DNA from: CADCWN01 sp046328475
GTDB taxonomy: Bacteria > Chloroflexota > Chloroflexia > Thermomicrobiales > CADCWN01
DNA: 64,000 bases
Reading direction: 5' to 3'
NCBI GenBank assembly: GCA_046328475.1
Contig: JAXLWN010000031.1
Span: forward strand, 12,658-76,657
The notes under the pieces: generated by a model
The model's input: only the letters and a program-made list of their open reading frames with translations
Told to the model about the DNA's origin: nothing
Databases searched by the model: none
Made by a program: the position numbers and the translations under genes
In this document: piece by piece, positions 26,388 to 35,107 of the stretch
Position numbering within the stretch: position 1 is the first letter of the stretch
Layout: each line of letters starts with the position of its first letter

Positions 26388-26661
26388 CTGGACTTTGGCA
26401 GGTTCTGCGGCCCGCCGGGGTCTCGGCGGGGCTTGCCGCGCGGTGGCCGTGGCGCGAACGTGGGTCAGGGCGCGAGCCGGCGACGGCGTTGTGCAGGCCA
26501 CCCAGCCAGGCAGCTTGTGCGGCCCCGTCGCCCCCACTCCCGGGCCTCTTCGCGCAGCTGCCGCGCAGCAGCACCCCGCTCACCGCCAAGAACGCCAAAG
26601 TCCAGGGGGGCGGGCCATAAGCCCGCCCTGCGGTGTTTCCTGTCATCCTGAGCAATCCCGA
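26388..26661. other. Intergenic region with repeat fragments
   Basis: No gene is supported. Contains ccgccaagaacgccaaag (26,583-26,600), a copy of a unit found twice near 32,700-32,920, a small palindrome gggcgggc-cataa-gcccgccc, and a partial copy (tgtcatcctgagc, 26,641 on) of the element at 22,348. Confidence 0.6.
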
Positions 26662-27561
26662 TCACAGGCCGATAATCACCCGCGCTTCCTCAAGCGTCGC
26701 CGGTTCGCGCCCCAGGGCGCGGGCGGTGGCGACCGCCCACTCCACCTGCGACGCGTTGCTCGGCGCGAGATTGCCATCCGGGAGTTGCAGGCAGTCCTCG
26801 AAGCCGACGCGCGCGTGCGCGCCGGTGGCGAGGGCGCGCTCGATCACGGCGTAGCCGGGGACGCCGTGGCCGTGGGCGGCCCAGGGAGCGGCCGGGAAGT
26901 GCTCGCGCAGCAGGTGGGCGAGGAAGTCGTAGTTGGCGATGGTGGACGGGGCGACCTGCCAGCCCGACCCGAAGGCGGGCGAGTCGAGTTCGAGCAGGAA
27001 CCAGGGGAGCGCGGGGAGCAGCCCGTCGTGGCGCAGCGCGACGGCGTTCGCGATGAAGCCGATATCCATCAGCCCGAGTTCGGGCGCGATGCCATCGGCG
27101 GCGCACTTGCCCAGCGTCGCCGCGAGGTCGTCGTGGCTGTTCGGGTAGTGGATCGTGCGCCTGCCGCCCGGCACGTCGCTGCGCTCCCAGGCGACCAGAT
27201 GCCCCAGGTTCACCGAGGCGAGGTCGGGGCGCGTCGCCGCGTTGGCGGCGAGGGCGGTCAGCAGGTCGTTCACGGTGGCAACGGGGGTGCCTTCGGGGCG
27301 GATCGTGGTCAGGCTGATCAGCAGACCCGGCGCGGCGGCGCGGATCGCGCGGATGGTGGCGGTGTACCAGTCGAGGTCCGTGCGCGCGGTGCCCGCCTCG
27401 TCCTGCGCGTGGATGTGGACGACGCTCGCGCCCGCGTCCGCGCAACGCCGCGCCTCGTCCGCGATCTCGCCCGGGGTGACGGGGAGCGCGGCGTGTTCGG
27501 CGCGGCTCCGCCCGCCGTTCAGCGCGGCCTCGATGATCGCGGGGGCGCTGCTACTCTCCAC
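26662..27561 (-). CDS. BKACE family (3-keto-5-aminohexanoate cleavage enzyme-like) protein
   Basis: A 299-residue TIM-barrel enzyme. BKACE proteins condense a beta-keto acid with acetyl-CoA to give a CoA ester and acetoacetate, using zinc. Seen: IIEAALNGGRSRAEHAALPV, PGEIADEARRCADAGASVVH followed by IHAQDEAG (the HxH zinc pair), LISLTTIRPEG, LASVNLGHLV, AAHGHGVPGYAVIERALATG and ARVGFEDCLQLPDGNLA. The first HxH and the late RVGFED element mark the family; the beta-keto substrate is not predictable. The GTG start overlaps the end of the cutC-like gene by 11 bases (GTGGAGAGTAG), so translation is coupled. Third gene of a three-gene operon. Confidence 0.88.
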   Translation of the reverse strand: MESSSAPAIIEAALNGGRSRAEHAALPVTPGEIADEARRCADAGASVVHIHAQDEAGTARTDLDWYTATIRAIRAAAPGLLISLTTIRPEGTPVATVNDLLTALAANAATRPDLASVNLGHLVAWERSDVPGGRRTIHYPNSHDDLAATLGKCAADGIAPELGLMDIGFIANAVALRHDGLLPALPWFLLELDSPAFGSGWQVAPSTIANYDFLAHLLREHFPAAPWAAHGHGVPGYAVIERALATGAHARVGFEDCLQLPDGNLAPSNASQVEWAVATARALGREPATLEEARVIIGL

Positions 27562-28288
27562 CGGCCGCTCCCGTTGCCTGGTCCAGCGCCTCGCGCCAGC
27601 GCCGCACCTCTTCCACCGCGACCGGGTGCTCCCACGACCAGTCGCGCCGGGCGGTGCGCCCGACGTGGTACTGGAGGATGCCCGCCGCGCGCAGCGGTGG
27701 CAGATGCTCCGGCGCGAGGTTGCCGCCCGCGAGCCAGCGGGGGCCGTTGTCCTGCCAATCGGCCCGCGCGCAGAGCGTCGTCAGGCCGGTACCGACGTCG
27801 CCGCGCAGGCCGCCGGTGAGGATGAGGTCGATCCGGGGGAGGGTGCGCGCGATCTCCCAGGCGGCGCGGGCGTCGGCGGCGTGGTCGAAGGCGTGGTGGA
27901 GCGTCCAGGGGCAGGGGGCGACGGCGGCGATCAGGGTGTCGAGCGCCGCGCGGTCGAGCGCGCCGTCGGCGTCGAGGAAGCCGAAGACGAACTGGTCGGC
28001 CCCGGCGCGGCGCAAGGTCTCGGCCTCGCGGCAGAGCGTCTCGATCTCGGCGGCGGTCGCGCCGAAGCCGCCGTTGCAGCGGAGCATCACGCGCAGCGGC
28101 AGCTGCACCGCCTCGCGGATGCTGGTGAAGGTCTCGAACGCCGGTGTCAGGCCGCGCAGCGCCATCTCGCTGCACAATTCCAGGCGGTCGGCTCCGCCCC
28201 GCTCGGCGGCGACCGCGTCCTCGGCGTTGGTGGCGATCACTTCCAGGATCCGGCGCGGCGGCGTCGCCGCGCCACGGTCTCCGCTCAT
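27551..28288 (-). CDS. cutC: CutC family protein
   Basis: A 245-residue TIM-barrel protein with the CutC signatures ILEVIATNAEDAVAAERGGA followed by DRLELCSEM, the TPAFETFTSIREAV strand, VMLRCNGGFGATAAEIETLC, FGFLDADGALD, WTLHHAFDHAAD, ILTGGL and ILQYHVGRT. CutC was named for copper tolerance, but copper binding is disputed and many members are simply uncharacterised barrels. The ATG overlaps the stop of the upstream gene (ATGA). Coupling to a BKACE gene suggests a metabolic rather than a metal-resistance role, which is inference. The usual F.VR.R.GD motif is altered to VMLRCNGG. Confidence 0.85.
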   Translation of the reverse strand: MSGDRGAATPPRRILEVIATNAEDAVAAERGGADRLELCSEMALRGLTPAFETFTSIREAVQLPLRVMLRCNGGFGATAAEIETLCREAETLRRAGADQFVFGFLDADGALDRAALDTLIAAVAPCPWTLHHAFDHAADARAAWEIARTLPRIDLILTGGLRGDVGTGLTTLCARADWQDNGPRWLAGGNLAPEHLPPLRAAGILQYHVGRTARRDWSWEHPVAVEEVRRWREALDQATGAAGGE

Positions 28289-28743
28289 TCGTCTCGCTCC
28301 GGGTTGGTCAGGATGGAGGTGTTGATCATCCCGACCGCATAGCCACGGCGATAGGCGAGCTGGCAGGCCAGGCGCAGCCTGGCCTCGTCGTCCTCCGGTG
28401 CCTCGAGCGCCTGGTCGCCGAGCAGGTGCAGGCACGGCTCGCGCAGTGCTTCCAGCCAGTCGGCCTCGAACTCTCCGTCAACTTGCTCGCGCAGGGTCGT
28501 GTCGAGGCCGCTGCGCAGCGCCACATCCCCGGTTTGTAGCAGCTCCTGGTAGGCGGCGGCGCGCTCTTCCACCGCCTGCCAGCGGCGATTCACGACCTCG
28601 CGCGGCGCGTTGCGCGCCACCGCCTCCAGGTGCGTCAGGAATGCCGCCGCCGCCTGCTGCCCCGCCGCGTCGATTCGCTCCTGGAGGAGGCGCTTGTTCC
28701 GCTGGAAGCGCGCTTCCTCGATACTCGTCACGTTGTCGCTCAT
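28285..28743 (-). CDS. Hypothetical helical protein, first gene of the CutC-BKACE operon
   Basis: A 152-residue, mainly helical, acidic protein: MSDNVTSIEEARFQRNKRLL, then AAAAFLTHLEAVARNAPREV, VNRRWQAVEERAAAYQELLQ, ADWLEALREPCLHLLGDQAL and LRLACQLAYRRGYAVGMINT. No signal peptide or membrane segment. GGGAG precedes the ATG; the stop overlaps the cutC-like ATG by four bases. I do not recognise a family. Its fixed place before cutC suggests a helper or regulatory role, which is inference. Confidence 0.7.
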   Translation of the reverse strand: MSDNVTSIEEARFQRNKRLLQERIDAAGQQAAAAFLTHLEAVARNAPREVVNRRWQAVEERAAAYQELLQTGDVALRSGLDTTLREQVDGEFEADWLEALREPCLHLLGDQALEAPEDDEARLRLACQLAYRRGYAVGMINTSILTNPERDE

Positions 28744-28823
28744 GGCCTGCTCCCCCTCGGGGGCACACTCGCCCCACCGATCGCGCGGAGCATAGCAGAG
28801 CGCACCGGAGTTCGCCTGGGGGG

Positions 28824-28922
28824 CGAGTCGTGAGTCGTGAGTCGTGAGTCGTGAGTGGGGTTCGAAGTTCAAAGTTCAAAGTTGGGGTAGTGCCTGACGA
28901 ACCTTGAACTTTGAACTTTGAA
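28824..28922. repeat. Heptamer arrays, two types, one forming a hairpin
   Basis: (gtgagtc)x4 at 28,824-28,857 is followed by (gttcaaa)x2.5 at 28,865-28,884, which faces its complement (tttgaac) at 28,903-28,922. The facing arms can form a stem of about 18 bp around a 20-base loop. Confidence 0.85.
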
Positions 28923-28936
28923 CGCGCCCCGCCGGG

Positions 28937-30136
28937 TTAGTTCTCGACCATCACCTTGCCGGACTTGAGGACGAGGGCGATGTTGCGCAGCGCGCCGATG
29001 TCGCTGGTGGCGTCGCCGCGCACGACGAGGATGTCGGACCGCTTGCCCGCGCCCAGGGTGCCGAAGTCGCTCGAACCGATCGCTTCGGCGGCCTTGCCGG
29101 TGGCGGTGACGATCGCCTCGCCCGCCGACATGCCCATGTACTCGACCAGCATCTCCAGATCGAGCTGGAAGTCGTCGAAGCCGCTCAGCGTCACGCCCGC
29201 GTCGTTGCCGGAGATGATCTGCGCGCCGGAGGCGATCATGCGCCGCAGGTTCTCGTAGCGCTTTTCGACGCTCGCCATCATCGGGTGATTGCCCCCCTCG
29301 CGGCGCATCTTCTCGATCATCCGCCCGCCCGCGCCGAGCGTGGGACAGATGTAGATGCCCTGCTCGACGATCTTGTCGGTCGCTTCCTGCTCGTAGGTGA
29401 TGCCGGTCGGGGTCATGAAGGAGCAGTGCTCGATCGTGCGGACATTCGCCGCAATCGCGTTGTAGATGCCCGGCGTGCCGTGGCAGTGCGCCGCGACGTA
29501 GCGCCCGAGGCGGCGCGAGTCGTCGGCGAGCTCGATCATCTGCTCGCGGTTGAACTGCGGCTGGGCCGGGAAGGTGTTCGGCGTGATGCCGCCGCCCGTC
29601 GCCATCACCTTGACGAAATCGGCCCCGGCCTTCACCTGGCGGCGCACCGCGTGGCGCACGCCTTCGAGCGTGTCGCACTCGACGCCGAAGAAGTAGCAGT
29701 GCCCGCCGGTGGAGGTCAGCACGTCGCCGCTGGCCCAGACGTGCGGCCCCTTGATCAGTCCCTGCTTCGACGCCTCGCGGATCGAGAAGACGATCGAGTT
29801 GAGCGTGCCGCAGTCGCGGATCGTGGTGACGCCCGACTCGATCGCCTGGCGCGCGTGCTCGACCGCGCGCATCATCTTCACTTCGTAGCTGTCGTTGAGC
29901 GCGTCGTGGAGCACCTGCATGCTGCCCGAGAGCGTCAGGTGCGTGTGCATGTTGATCAGGCCCGGCAGGATCGTCGCGTCGCCCAGATCCTTCGCGCTGG
30001 CCGCCGCCGAGCCCAGATCGGACTGCTTCCCGACGCGCGTGATCTTCTCCCCGTCGTACTGGATGAATGCGTTGTGGATCGCCTCGGCCCCGGTCCCGTC
30101 GAACAACCGATTCGCCAGTAGCGTCGTCACCGCCAT
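28937..30136 (-). CDS. Amidohydrolase family protein (imidazolonepropionase/prolidase-like)
   Basis: A 399-residue metal-dependent hydrolase of the amidohydrolase superfamily. Metal ligands seen in order: HTH in ILPGLINMHTHLTLSG, the Lys of ADFVKVMATGGGITPNTF (expected to be carboxylated), AAHCHGTPG, RTIEHCSFM and the Asp in IISGNDAGVT. The N- and C-terminal strands form the small beta-sandwich (TLLANRLFDGTGAEAIHNAF; SDILVVRGD). Such enzymes cleave cyclic amides or dipeptides (Xaa-Pro, Xaa-Arg) or imidazolones. ATG 30,136 was chosen because GGGAGGG lies nine bases upstream; 30,145 is possible. A heptamer block separates it from the 28,743 gene, so it is probably a separate unit. Confidence 0.88.
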   Translation of the reverse strand: MAVTTLLANRLFDGTGAEAIHNAFIQYDGEKITRVGKQSDLGSAAASAKDLGDATILPGLINMHTHLTLSGSMQVLHDALNDSYEVKMMRAVEHARQAIESGVTTIRDCGTLNSIVFSIREASKQGLIKGPHVWASGDVLTSTGGHCYFFGVECDTLEGVRHAVRRQVKAGADFVKVMATGGGITPNTFPAQPQFNREQMIELADDSRRLGRYVAAHCHGTPGIYNAIAANVRTIEHCSFMTPTGITYEQEATDKIVEQGIYICPTLGAGGRMIEKMRREGGNHPMMASVEKRYENLRRMIASGAQIISGNDAGVTLSGFDDFQLDLEMLVEYMGMSAGEAIVTATGKAAEAIGSSDFGTLGAGKRSDILVVRGDATSDIGALRNIALVLKSGKVMVEN

Positions 30137-30216
30137 GGTTCCCATCCCTCCCATCTTGCCGATTCGCGCGAACCGGCCACATTATCGTGAGGGGCGCATC
30201 ATAGCACTGTTGCGTG

Positions 30217-30243
30217 ATGAGTAACGAGTAACGAGTGACGAGG
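30217..30243. repeat. Heptamer array (agtaacg)
   Basis: Three copies of gagtaac/gagtgac between two divergent genes, the same unit as at 20,352. Confidence 0.85.
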
Positions 30244-30377
30244 GGTGTAGCATGGCGTTACCTGCTATTCGTATTTGACAGGTAAGAATTGCGCTGCTAC
30301 CCTGTGTGCAGGCGAAGTTGTCGCCTCTCGGCGCGGGCTTCGCGGGCGGTGCTGCGGCATGATGAAAGGAGCGAACG

Positions 30378-30920
30378 ATGGGGACGGAACAGGCTGGCGC
30401 GTTGGCGCACGAAGGGATGTCGACCGGCGTGGAACTCCAGGCGGTCATCTGGCACATGCGCGCGGATCTCGAACGACTCGTCGCCGAGGCCGGGCCGACG
30501 CGCCTGGAACTGCCCGATCTGGTGGGCGGCTGGTCGCTGAAGGAGATCATCGCCCACCTGACCGCCTGGCGCTGGTGGACGGTCGCGCGCGTGGAGGCCG
30601 CCGTGCAGGGCACGGACCCGGTGCATCCCTGGTCGAGCGATCTGGACGAGGAGACCGAGGAGGGCACCCACCGGATCAATCAGCAATTCCACGAGGCCAA
30701 CCGCGCGAAGTCGGTCGCGGAGGTGCTGCGCGATTCGCGCGCGAACCTCGACCGCCTCGAAGCCGCCACCCTGGCGCTCTCCGCCGCCGAGCTCTTCACG
30801 CCGGGGCGCTATTCCTGGCTGGGGGAGTATCCGCTCGCGGCGGTGATCACCAGCAGCGCCGAGCACCTGCGCGAACACGACGAGGAAGCGACCGCCGCGC
30901 TGCACGCGCGGCGCGGGTGA
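30378..30920 (+). CDS. DinB/ClbS-like four-helix protein
   Basis: A 180-residue protein with the DinB/ClbS helix-bundle pattern: LQAVIWHMRADLERLVAEAG, LVGGWSLKEIIAHLTAWRWW (the first metal-ligand type His), and late TSSAEHLREHDEEATAALHA with a second His. ClbS-type members protect against colibactin-like compounds; others are thiol-dependent transferases or nickel-bound proteins. AAGGAG precedes ATG 30,378. An alternative ATG lies at codon 14. It is convergent with the PBP gene and stands alone. Function not assigned. Confidence 0.75.
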   Translation: MGTEQAGALAHEGMSTGVELQAVIWHMRADLERLVAEAGPTRLELPDLVGGWSLKEIIAHLTAWRWWTVARVEAAVQGTDPVHPWSSDLDEETEEGTHRINQQFHEANRAKSVAEVLRDSRANLDRLEAATLALSAAELFTPGRYSWLGEYPLAAVITSSAEHLREHDEEATAALHARRG

Positions 30921-30940
30921 GTGATGCTGAGACTGGTGAG

Positions 30941-32656
30941 TTACCGTCCGGCGAAGTAGGTCTCGATGACCTTCTTCGCGATGGGGAGCGCCTGGGTGCC
31001 GCCGCCGCCGCCGCGCTCCACGATCACGGCGATGGCGATCTCGGGGGCCTGGTTGGGCTTCCCGGCGAAGCAGATGAACCAGGCGTGCGTCGTCCCGTCG
31101 CCGAGTTCCGCCGTGCCGGTCTTGCCGCCCACGGTCAGCCCGTTGATCTTCGCGTTGACCGAACCACCCTTCTCCACACTGGAAATCATCAGCTGGCGCA
31201 CCTGGTCGGCGGTCTGCGACTTGACCGGCGTGAGCCAGGTCTGCGGCTTCGCCTGGTAGATGGTGCGGCCACCCGGATCGCGGATCGTGCCGACCAGGTA
31301 GGGCTGCGGCATCTTGCCGCCATTCGCCACCGACGCGGTGATCAGCGCCATTTCCAGCGGCGAGACGAGCAATTCGCCTTGCCCGAAGCCGGTGTCGGCG
31401 AGCGCGGGCTTGCCCACCAGATAGTTCGGGTCGCTCGATACCTGGCTGGTCGCCACCGGCGGCGCTTTCGCCTCGCTGGGGACGATGAAGGGCGGTGCCT
31501 GCCCGAAGCCGAACTTGCTGGTGTACTCGCGCATGCGGGTCGATCCGATATCGAGCCCGATCTGCGCGAAGACGACGTTCAGCGAGTAGAGGTAGCCCTC
31601 GGTTACCGTGTACTGGTCCTTCACCGGCTGCGGGCGATTCAACTCCGTGATCTTGTGCCCATCCACCACCAATTCGCCCGGATCGGGGTAGATCTTGTCC
31701 AGCGACACGATCCGGTCGTCGAGCGCCGCCGAGACCGTCACCGTCTTGAAGATGGAGCCGGGGACGAAGAGTCCCTGCGTGCCGCGCGGCAGCAGCGGAT
31801 CGCCCGCTTTGGGATCGTTCAAAGCCGCCCAGTAGGCCTTCGCCCGCGCGACCTCCTTCGCCTCGTCCTCGCGCGGGTCGAGCACCAGTTGCTGCGGGTC
31901 GAAATGGGGCGTGGAGACGTTCGCCAGGATCGCGCCGGTGCGCGGGTCGATCGCCACGACCGCGCCGGGACGCCCGGCGAGCGCGTCGTCGGCCACCTGC
32001 TGCAAGCGCAGGTCGAGCGTCAGCGTCAGGTCGTTACCGACGAGCGGCTGGTGCAGGAGTTCGCGCTGCAAGGTGACGGCGGCGTTTCCGCCCTCCTCGC
32101 CGCGCAGGAAGCCGTCGAATTGCGACTCGATCCCCGCCAGGCCGTAGAGTTGCGGGCTGTAGTAGCCGACCGTGTACGAGCCGACCGCCGACGGGTAGCG
32201 CCGCACGGCGTAACCCTCCGGCGTCATGATCGTGTCGGCCAGCACCTTGCCGGTGCTGTCGTAGATCTTGCCGCGCTGCTGGCGCAACTGGTCGAGCAGC
32301 TTCCGCTGGTTCGCCACGATGTCGCCATCGTCGGTCGTGCGCGTCATCGCCGCCAGTTCGTCGGCGCGGACCACCTGCAAGCGCACGAGGTGGATGCTCA
32401 CGAGCAGGAAGGCCACGACCAGCAGCGTCCCGATGCGCACCACCGTCCGGTTAAAGGTCGGCAGATTCTCCGGCAGGCGCGGCCAGAGCAGCATCGCGAA
32501 GCACGGCCCGCTCGCGGCCAGCGCGATCAGCCAGCGCGCGTCGGTATTCCCCTCGCGCTGGAGCAGCCCGAAGCCGAGGATCGCCGCCGCGACCAGCAGC
32601 GCCCCGAACCGGACCATGCCCCCCGCTACGCCACCACCGAGACCGTCATCCGACAC
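30941..32656 (-). CDS. Penicillin-binding protein 2-type peptidoglycan transpeptidase
   Basis: A 571-residue class B PBP. Two or three N-terminal helices (VRFGALLVAAAILGFGLLQ; IGTLLVVAFLLVSIHLVRLQ) replace the single helix common in PBP2/FtsI, then a pedestal domain (RGKIYDSTGKVLADT) and a transpeptidase domain with SIFK (active-site Ser, in FVPGSIFKTVTVSAAL), SLN (LYSLNVVFAQIG) and KTG (VGGKTGTAELG). It cross-links peptidoglycan outside the membrane. The GTG start follows AAGGTG. The SEDS polymerase gene lies upstream on the same strand, its usual partner, across a repeat-filled 274-base gap. Similar pairs accompany FtsW-like proteins in actinobacteria. Confidence 0.9.
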   Translation of the reverse strand: MSDDGLGGGVAGGMVRFGALLVAAAILGFGLLQREGNTDARWLIALAASGPCFAMLLWPRLPENLPTFNRTVVRIGTLLVVAFLLVSIHLVRLQVVRADELAAMTRTTDDGDIVANQRKLLDQLRQQRGKIYDSTGKVLADTIMTPEGYAVRRYPSAVGSYTVGYYSPQLYGLAGIESQFDGFLRGEEGGNAAVTLQRELLHQPLVGNDLTLTLDLRLQQVADDALAGRPGAVVAIDPRTGAILANVSTPHFDPQQLVLDPREDEAKEVARAKAYWAALNDPKAGDPLLPRGTQGLFVPGSIFKTVTVSAALDDRIVSLDKIYPDPGELVVDGHKITELNRPQPVKDQYTVTEGYLYSLNVVFAQIGLDIGSTRMREYTSKFGFGQAPPFIVPSEAKAPPVATSQVSSDPNYLVGKPALADTGFGQGELLVSPLEMALITASVANGGKMPQPYLVGTIRDPGGRTIYQAKPQTWLTPVKSQTADQVRQLMISSVEKGGSVNAKINGLTVGGKTGTAELGDGTTHAWFICFAGKPNQAPEIAIAVIVERGGGGGTQALPIAKKVIETYFAGR

Positions 32657-32672
32657 AGTTGCACCTTTTAGA

Positions 32673-32922
32673 TTGAACCGCCAAGACGCCAAGAAGGACG
32701 CCAAGCGCGCCAAGACGAAGTAATGGGTGTGCTTTCTCTCTGGCGCTCAATATTGGGCATTGAGTTCGCCAACGCCCCACTCTCTTAACGCCTGCTTGCT
32801 GCCCTCGGTATCTGCTGTCTCCTTTATCGCCTCTGCGTCGTTCTCTGCGACTCCTCTGCGTTCTCTGCGGTCTTTGAATCGTCTTCCTCCCTCCTCGTCC
32901 TTGGCGTTCTTGGCGGTTCAAC
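32673..32922. repeat. Intergenic repeat mosaic
   Basis: ttgaaccgccaagacgccaa (32,673 on) has an inverted copy ending ttggcgttcttggcggttca (32,901-32,920). Between them lie ctctgcgtcgttctctgcga and cctctgcgttctctgcgg. These units resemble repeats that recur in unrelated environmental bacterial genomes. No gene is visible. Confidence 0.75.
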
Positions 32923-32930
32923 CTCGTCCC

Positions 32931-34295
32931 CTACCGCAACGCGCCGCGCCGGGGGTCGGAGATGCAGAGCAGGAGGCCGACGAGGATGAAGTTGGTGACG
33001 AGCGCGGTGCCGCCGTAGGAGATGAAGGGCAGCGTGATGCCGGTGAGCGGGATCAGGCGGAGCACGCCGCCGATGATGATCAGCGATTGCATCGCGAGGA
33101 TGGTCGTCAGGCCGACCGCGACGAGGCGCGCGAAGCCGTCCACGGCGCGGAGCGCGATGTAGAGGCCCCGGTAGGTCAGCAGCAGGTAGAGCGCCAGGGT
33201 GCCGAGCGTGCCCAGCAGGCCGAGCTCCTCGCCGATCGCGGCGAAGACGAAGTCGGTCTGGATCTCCGGGATCAGGCTGAGGTTGCCGTAACCCAGTCCG
33301 GTGCCGAAGACGCCGCCCGAGGCGATCGCGTACTGCCCCTGGATGATCTGGAAGCCGCCATTCAGCCCGTCGCGCCAGGGATCGAGCCAGTTGACCACGC
33401 GCGCCCCAACGTGCGGCGCGACCCGGTAGATCGCCAGCCCGCCGACCGCGAACGCCGCCAACCCCGCCACCACGTAGATCAGCCGCCCCGAGGCGACATA
33501 GAGCATTGTCAGGAAGATCGTGAAGAAGAGGAGCGCCGAGCCGAAATCATTCTGCACCACCACGATCAGCAGCGCCATCGCCCACATCACCGCCAGCGGG
33601 AGCAGATAGGGGATCGGCGGGAGGCGCAGCGGACCGAGGCGCAGATCCGACGCCAGCAACTCGCGCTTGTCGTCGAGGTAGGCCGCCATGAAGAAGACGA
33701 GCAGCAGCTTCACGAATTCGCCGGGCTGCACCTGGATCGGGCCGATCACGATCCAGAGCTTCGCCCCGTTGATCGTCGTCCCGGCGACCATCGTCAGCAC
33801 CATCAGGCCGATTGCCGCCAACCCGATCAGGTATTTGTAGCGCCGGAGTAAGTAGAGATGGTGGAAGAAGCTGACCGTGCCCCACATCGCGATCAGCCCG
33901 ACCGCCAGGTAGAGCACCTGCCGCTGCGAGACGGCCCCCAGATCCTTCCGCTCCAGCACCGGGTGGAGGCGCTGCACCACGATCAGGCCCAGCCCCGAGA
34001 GCGTCGCCACGATCGGGAAGAGGATCTGGTCGCCCTGGAAGCCGATGGCGCTGAACCAGCCGGTGAGCATGAAGAGGAGGAGCACGAAGCCGAGGCTGAC
34101 GCCGATGTCGCGCCAGGTGAAGCTGGTGTCGCGGCGCGGCACCAGGAAGATCGTCAGCAGCCCGACCACCGCCATCAGCGATGGCACGACCAGCAACTGG
34201 AACTCGGTGAAGCGGACACGCTGGAACGCAGTGCGGATTGGGGATTGCGGATTGCGGATTGGCGGCGCCGGGGCGGCCTGTGCCTGCTGTGCCAC
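32931..34295 (-). CDS. SEDS family peptidoglycan polymerase (RodA/FtsW)
   Basis: A 454-residue integral membrane glycosyltransferase with about ten helices that polymerises lipid II. Seen: the conserved loop GAKLWIVIGPIQVQPGEFVK (RodA/FtsW QPSE-like motif with QPGE), VVQNDFGSALLFF (QPDLG-like, with the conserved Asp), WLDPWRDGLNGGFQIIQGQY, FGTGLGYG..SLIPEIQTDF and the final LPFISYGGTALVTN. The first 25 residues (IRNPQSPIR) are partly encoded by a heptamer repeat, so the true start may be later, e.g. near the first helix. It forms the pair with the class B PBP downstream. Confidence 0.92.
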   Translation of the reverse strand: MAQQAQAAPAPPIRNPQSPIRTAFQRVRFTEFQLLVVPSLMAVVGLLTIFLVPRRDTSFTWRDIGVSLGFVLLLFMLTGWFSAIGFQGDQILFPIVATLSGLGLIVVQRLHPVLERKDLGAVSQRQVLYLAVGLIAMWGTVSFFHHLYLLRRYKYLIGLAAIGLMVLTMVAGTTINGAKLWIVIGPIQVQPGEFVKLLLVFFMAAYLDDKRELLASDLRLGPLRLPPIPYLLPLAVMWAMALLIVVVQNDFGSALLFFTIFLTMLYVASGRLIYVVAGLAAFAVGGLAIYRVAPHVGARVVNWLDPWRDGLNGGFQIIQGQYAIASGGVFGTGLGYGNLSLIPEIQTDFVFAAIGEELGLLGTLGTLALYLLLTYRGLYIALRAVDGFARLVAVGLTTILAMQSLIIIGGVLRLIPLTGITLPFISYGGTALVTNFILVGLLLCISDPRRGALR

Positions 34296-34346
34296 CTACG
34301 TCTCCTCCCCGGTCTTAATCCGCAATCCGCAATCCGCAATCCGCAA
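34233..34346. repeat. Facing heptamer arrays across the rodA start
   Basis: (gcggatt)x3 at 34,233-34,262 lies inside the annotated rodA frame. Its complement (aatccgc)x4 lies at 34,315-34,346 between rodA and the DUF3090 gene. The arms can pair over about 25 bases. Confidence 0.85.
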
Positions 34347-34349
34347 TAA

Positions 34350-34892
34350 TCAATCTCCTTGCCGCTCGGCGCGCGTCAGGTGCCCGTTGGAGGGCGGGCA
34401 GAAGTGGACCCGACCGCTGAGCGGCTGGCCGCACATCGTGCAGCGCGGCCGTCCGGTCGCGACGATGCCCGCAATCTGCTCGCTGAGGCGGCGGAACTGC
34501 GACTGGCGGATCAGGCAGCGCAACGTCGGTGGGCCATCGGAGTCCCCTTCGATGTCGTGCGCCTGGAGCAGGCAGAGGCGCTGCTCGGCCTCGTAACCGA
34601 GCGCGAGCGTGCCGATCTTGAACTCCACGGTCGGTGCATCCAGCAGCGGCGCGGCCGGTTCGGGCGGGGCTGGCGCGACATCGAGACGCTTCAGGTGGCG
34701 CTGCCCGACGTGGGCCAGCAGGCGGTCGATCGCGTCGCCGAGCGCCGTGACCTGTTCCTTCTCGATCCAGAGCACGGCCGTTTCGCCCTGCTCGTTGCCG
34801 ATGATTAATCGGAAAGTGCGCTGTCCCGGCCGACCGAGCGCCTCCGCTTCCAGTCGGTTCACGGTGGCGAAATCGTAGCGAACCTCGTCCAT
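34350..34892 (-). CDS. DUF3090 family protein
   Basis: A 180-residue protein of a family shared by actinobacteria and Chloroflexota. Seen: VNRLEAEALGRPGQRTFRLI, LWIEKEQVTALGDAIDRLLA, FKIGTLALGYEAEQRLCLLQ, LRCLIRQSQFRRLSEQIAGI and a C-terminal zinc-ribbon-like tail CTMCGQPLSGRVHFCP..NGH. The GQPGQRTF/LEKEQ pattern and the CxxC...C tail are diagnostic. In actinobacteria it neighbours a histidine phosphatase and a SCO1664-type protein; neither is here. Function is unknown. Confidence 0.85.
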   Translation of the reverse strand: MDEVRYDFATVNRLEAEALGRPGQRTFRLIIGNEQGETAVLWIEKEQVTALGDAIDRLLAHVGQRHLKRLDVAPAPPEPAAPLLDAPTVEFKIGTLALGYEAEQRLCLLQAHDIEGDSDGPPTLRCLIRQSQFRRLSEQIAGIVATGRPRCTMCGQPLSGRVHFCPPSNGHLTRAERQGD

Positions 34893-35107
34893 GTCCTCCC
34901 CTCAGGATCAGTCTCGGGCTACGCGGGAGCGGAACATGGGCCGCATGGCGCGGGCAGATGTCTACTGCTCCGGTGGTGGCGCGCGTGGCGGCCTCCTCCA
35001 CAGCCATTAGGATAGCACGGCGGCGGATTCTGCCGCCAATCGAGGGCGGCAAGAGGGGCTGGCTGCACCAGCGCAGCCAGCCCCGGACGACTTGTCTGTC
35101 GGTCTGG

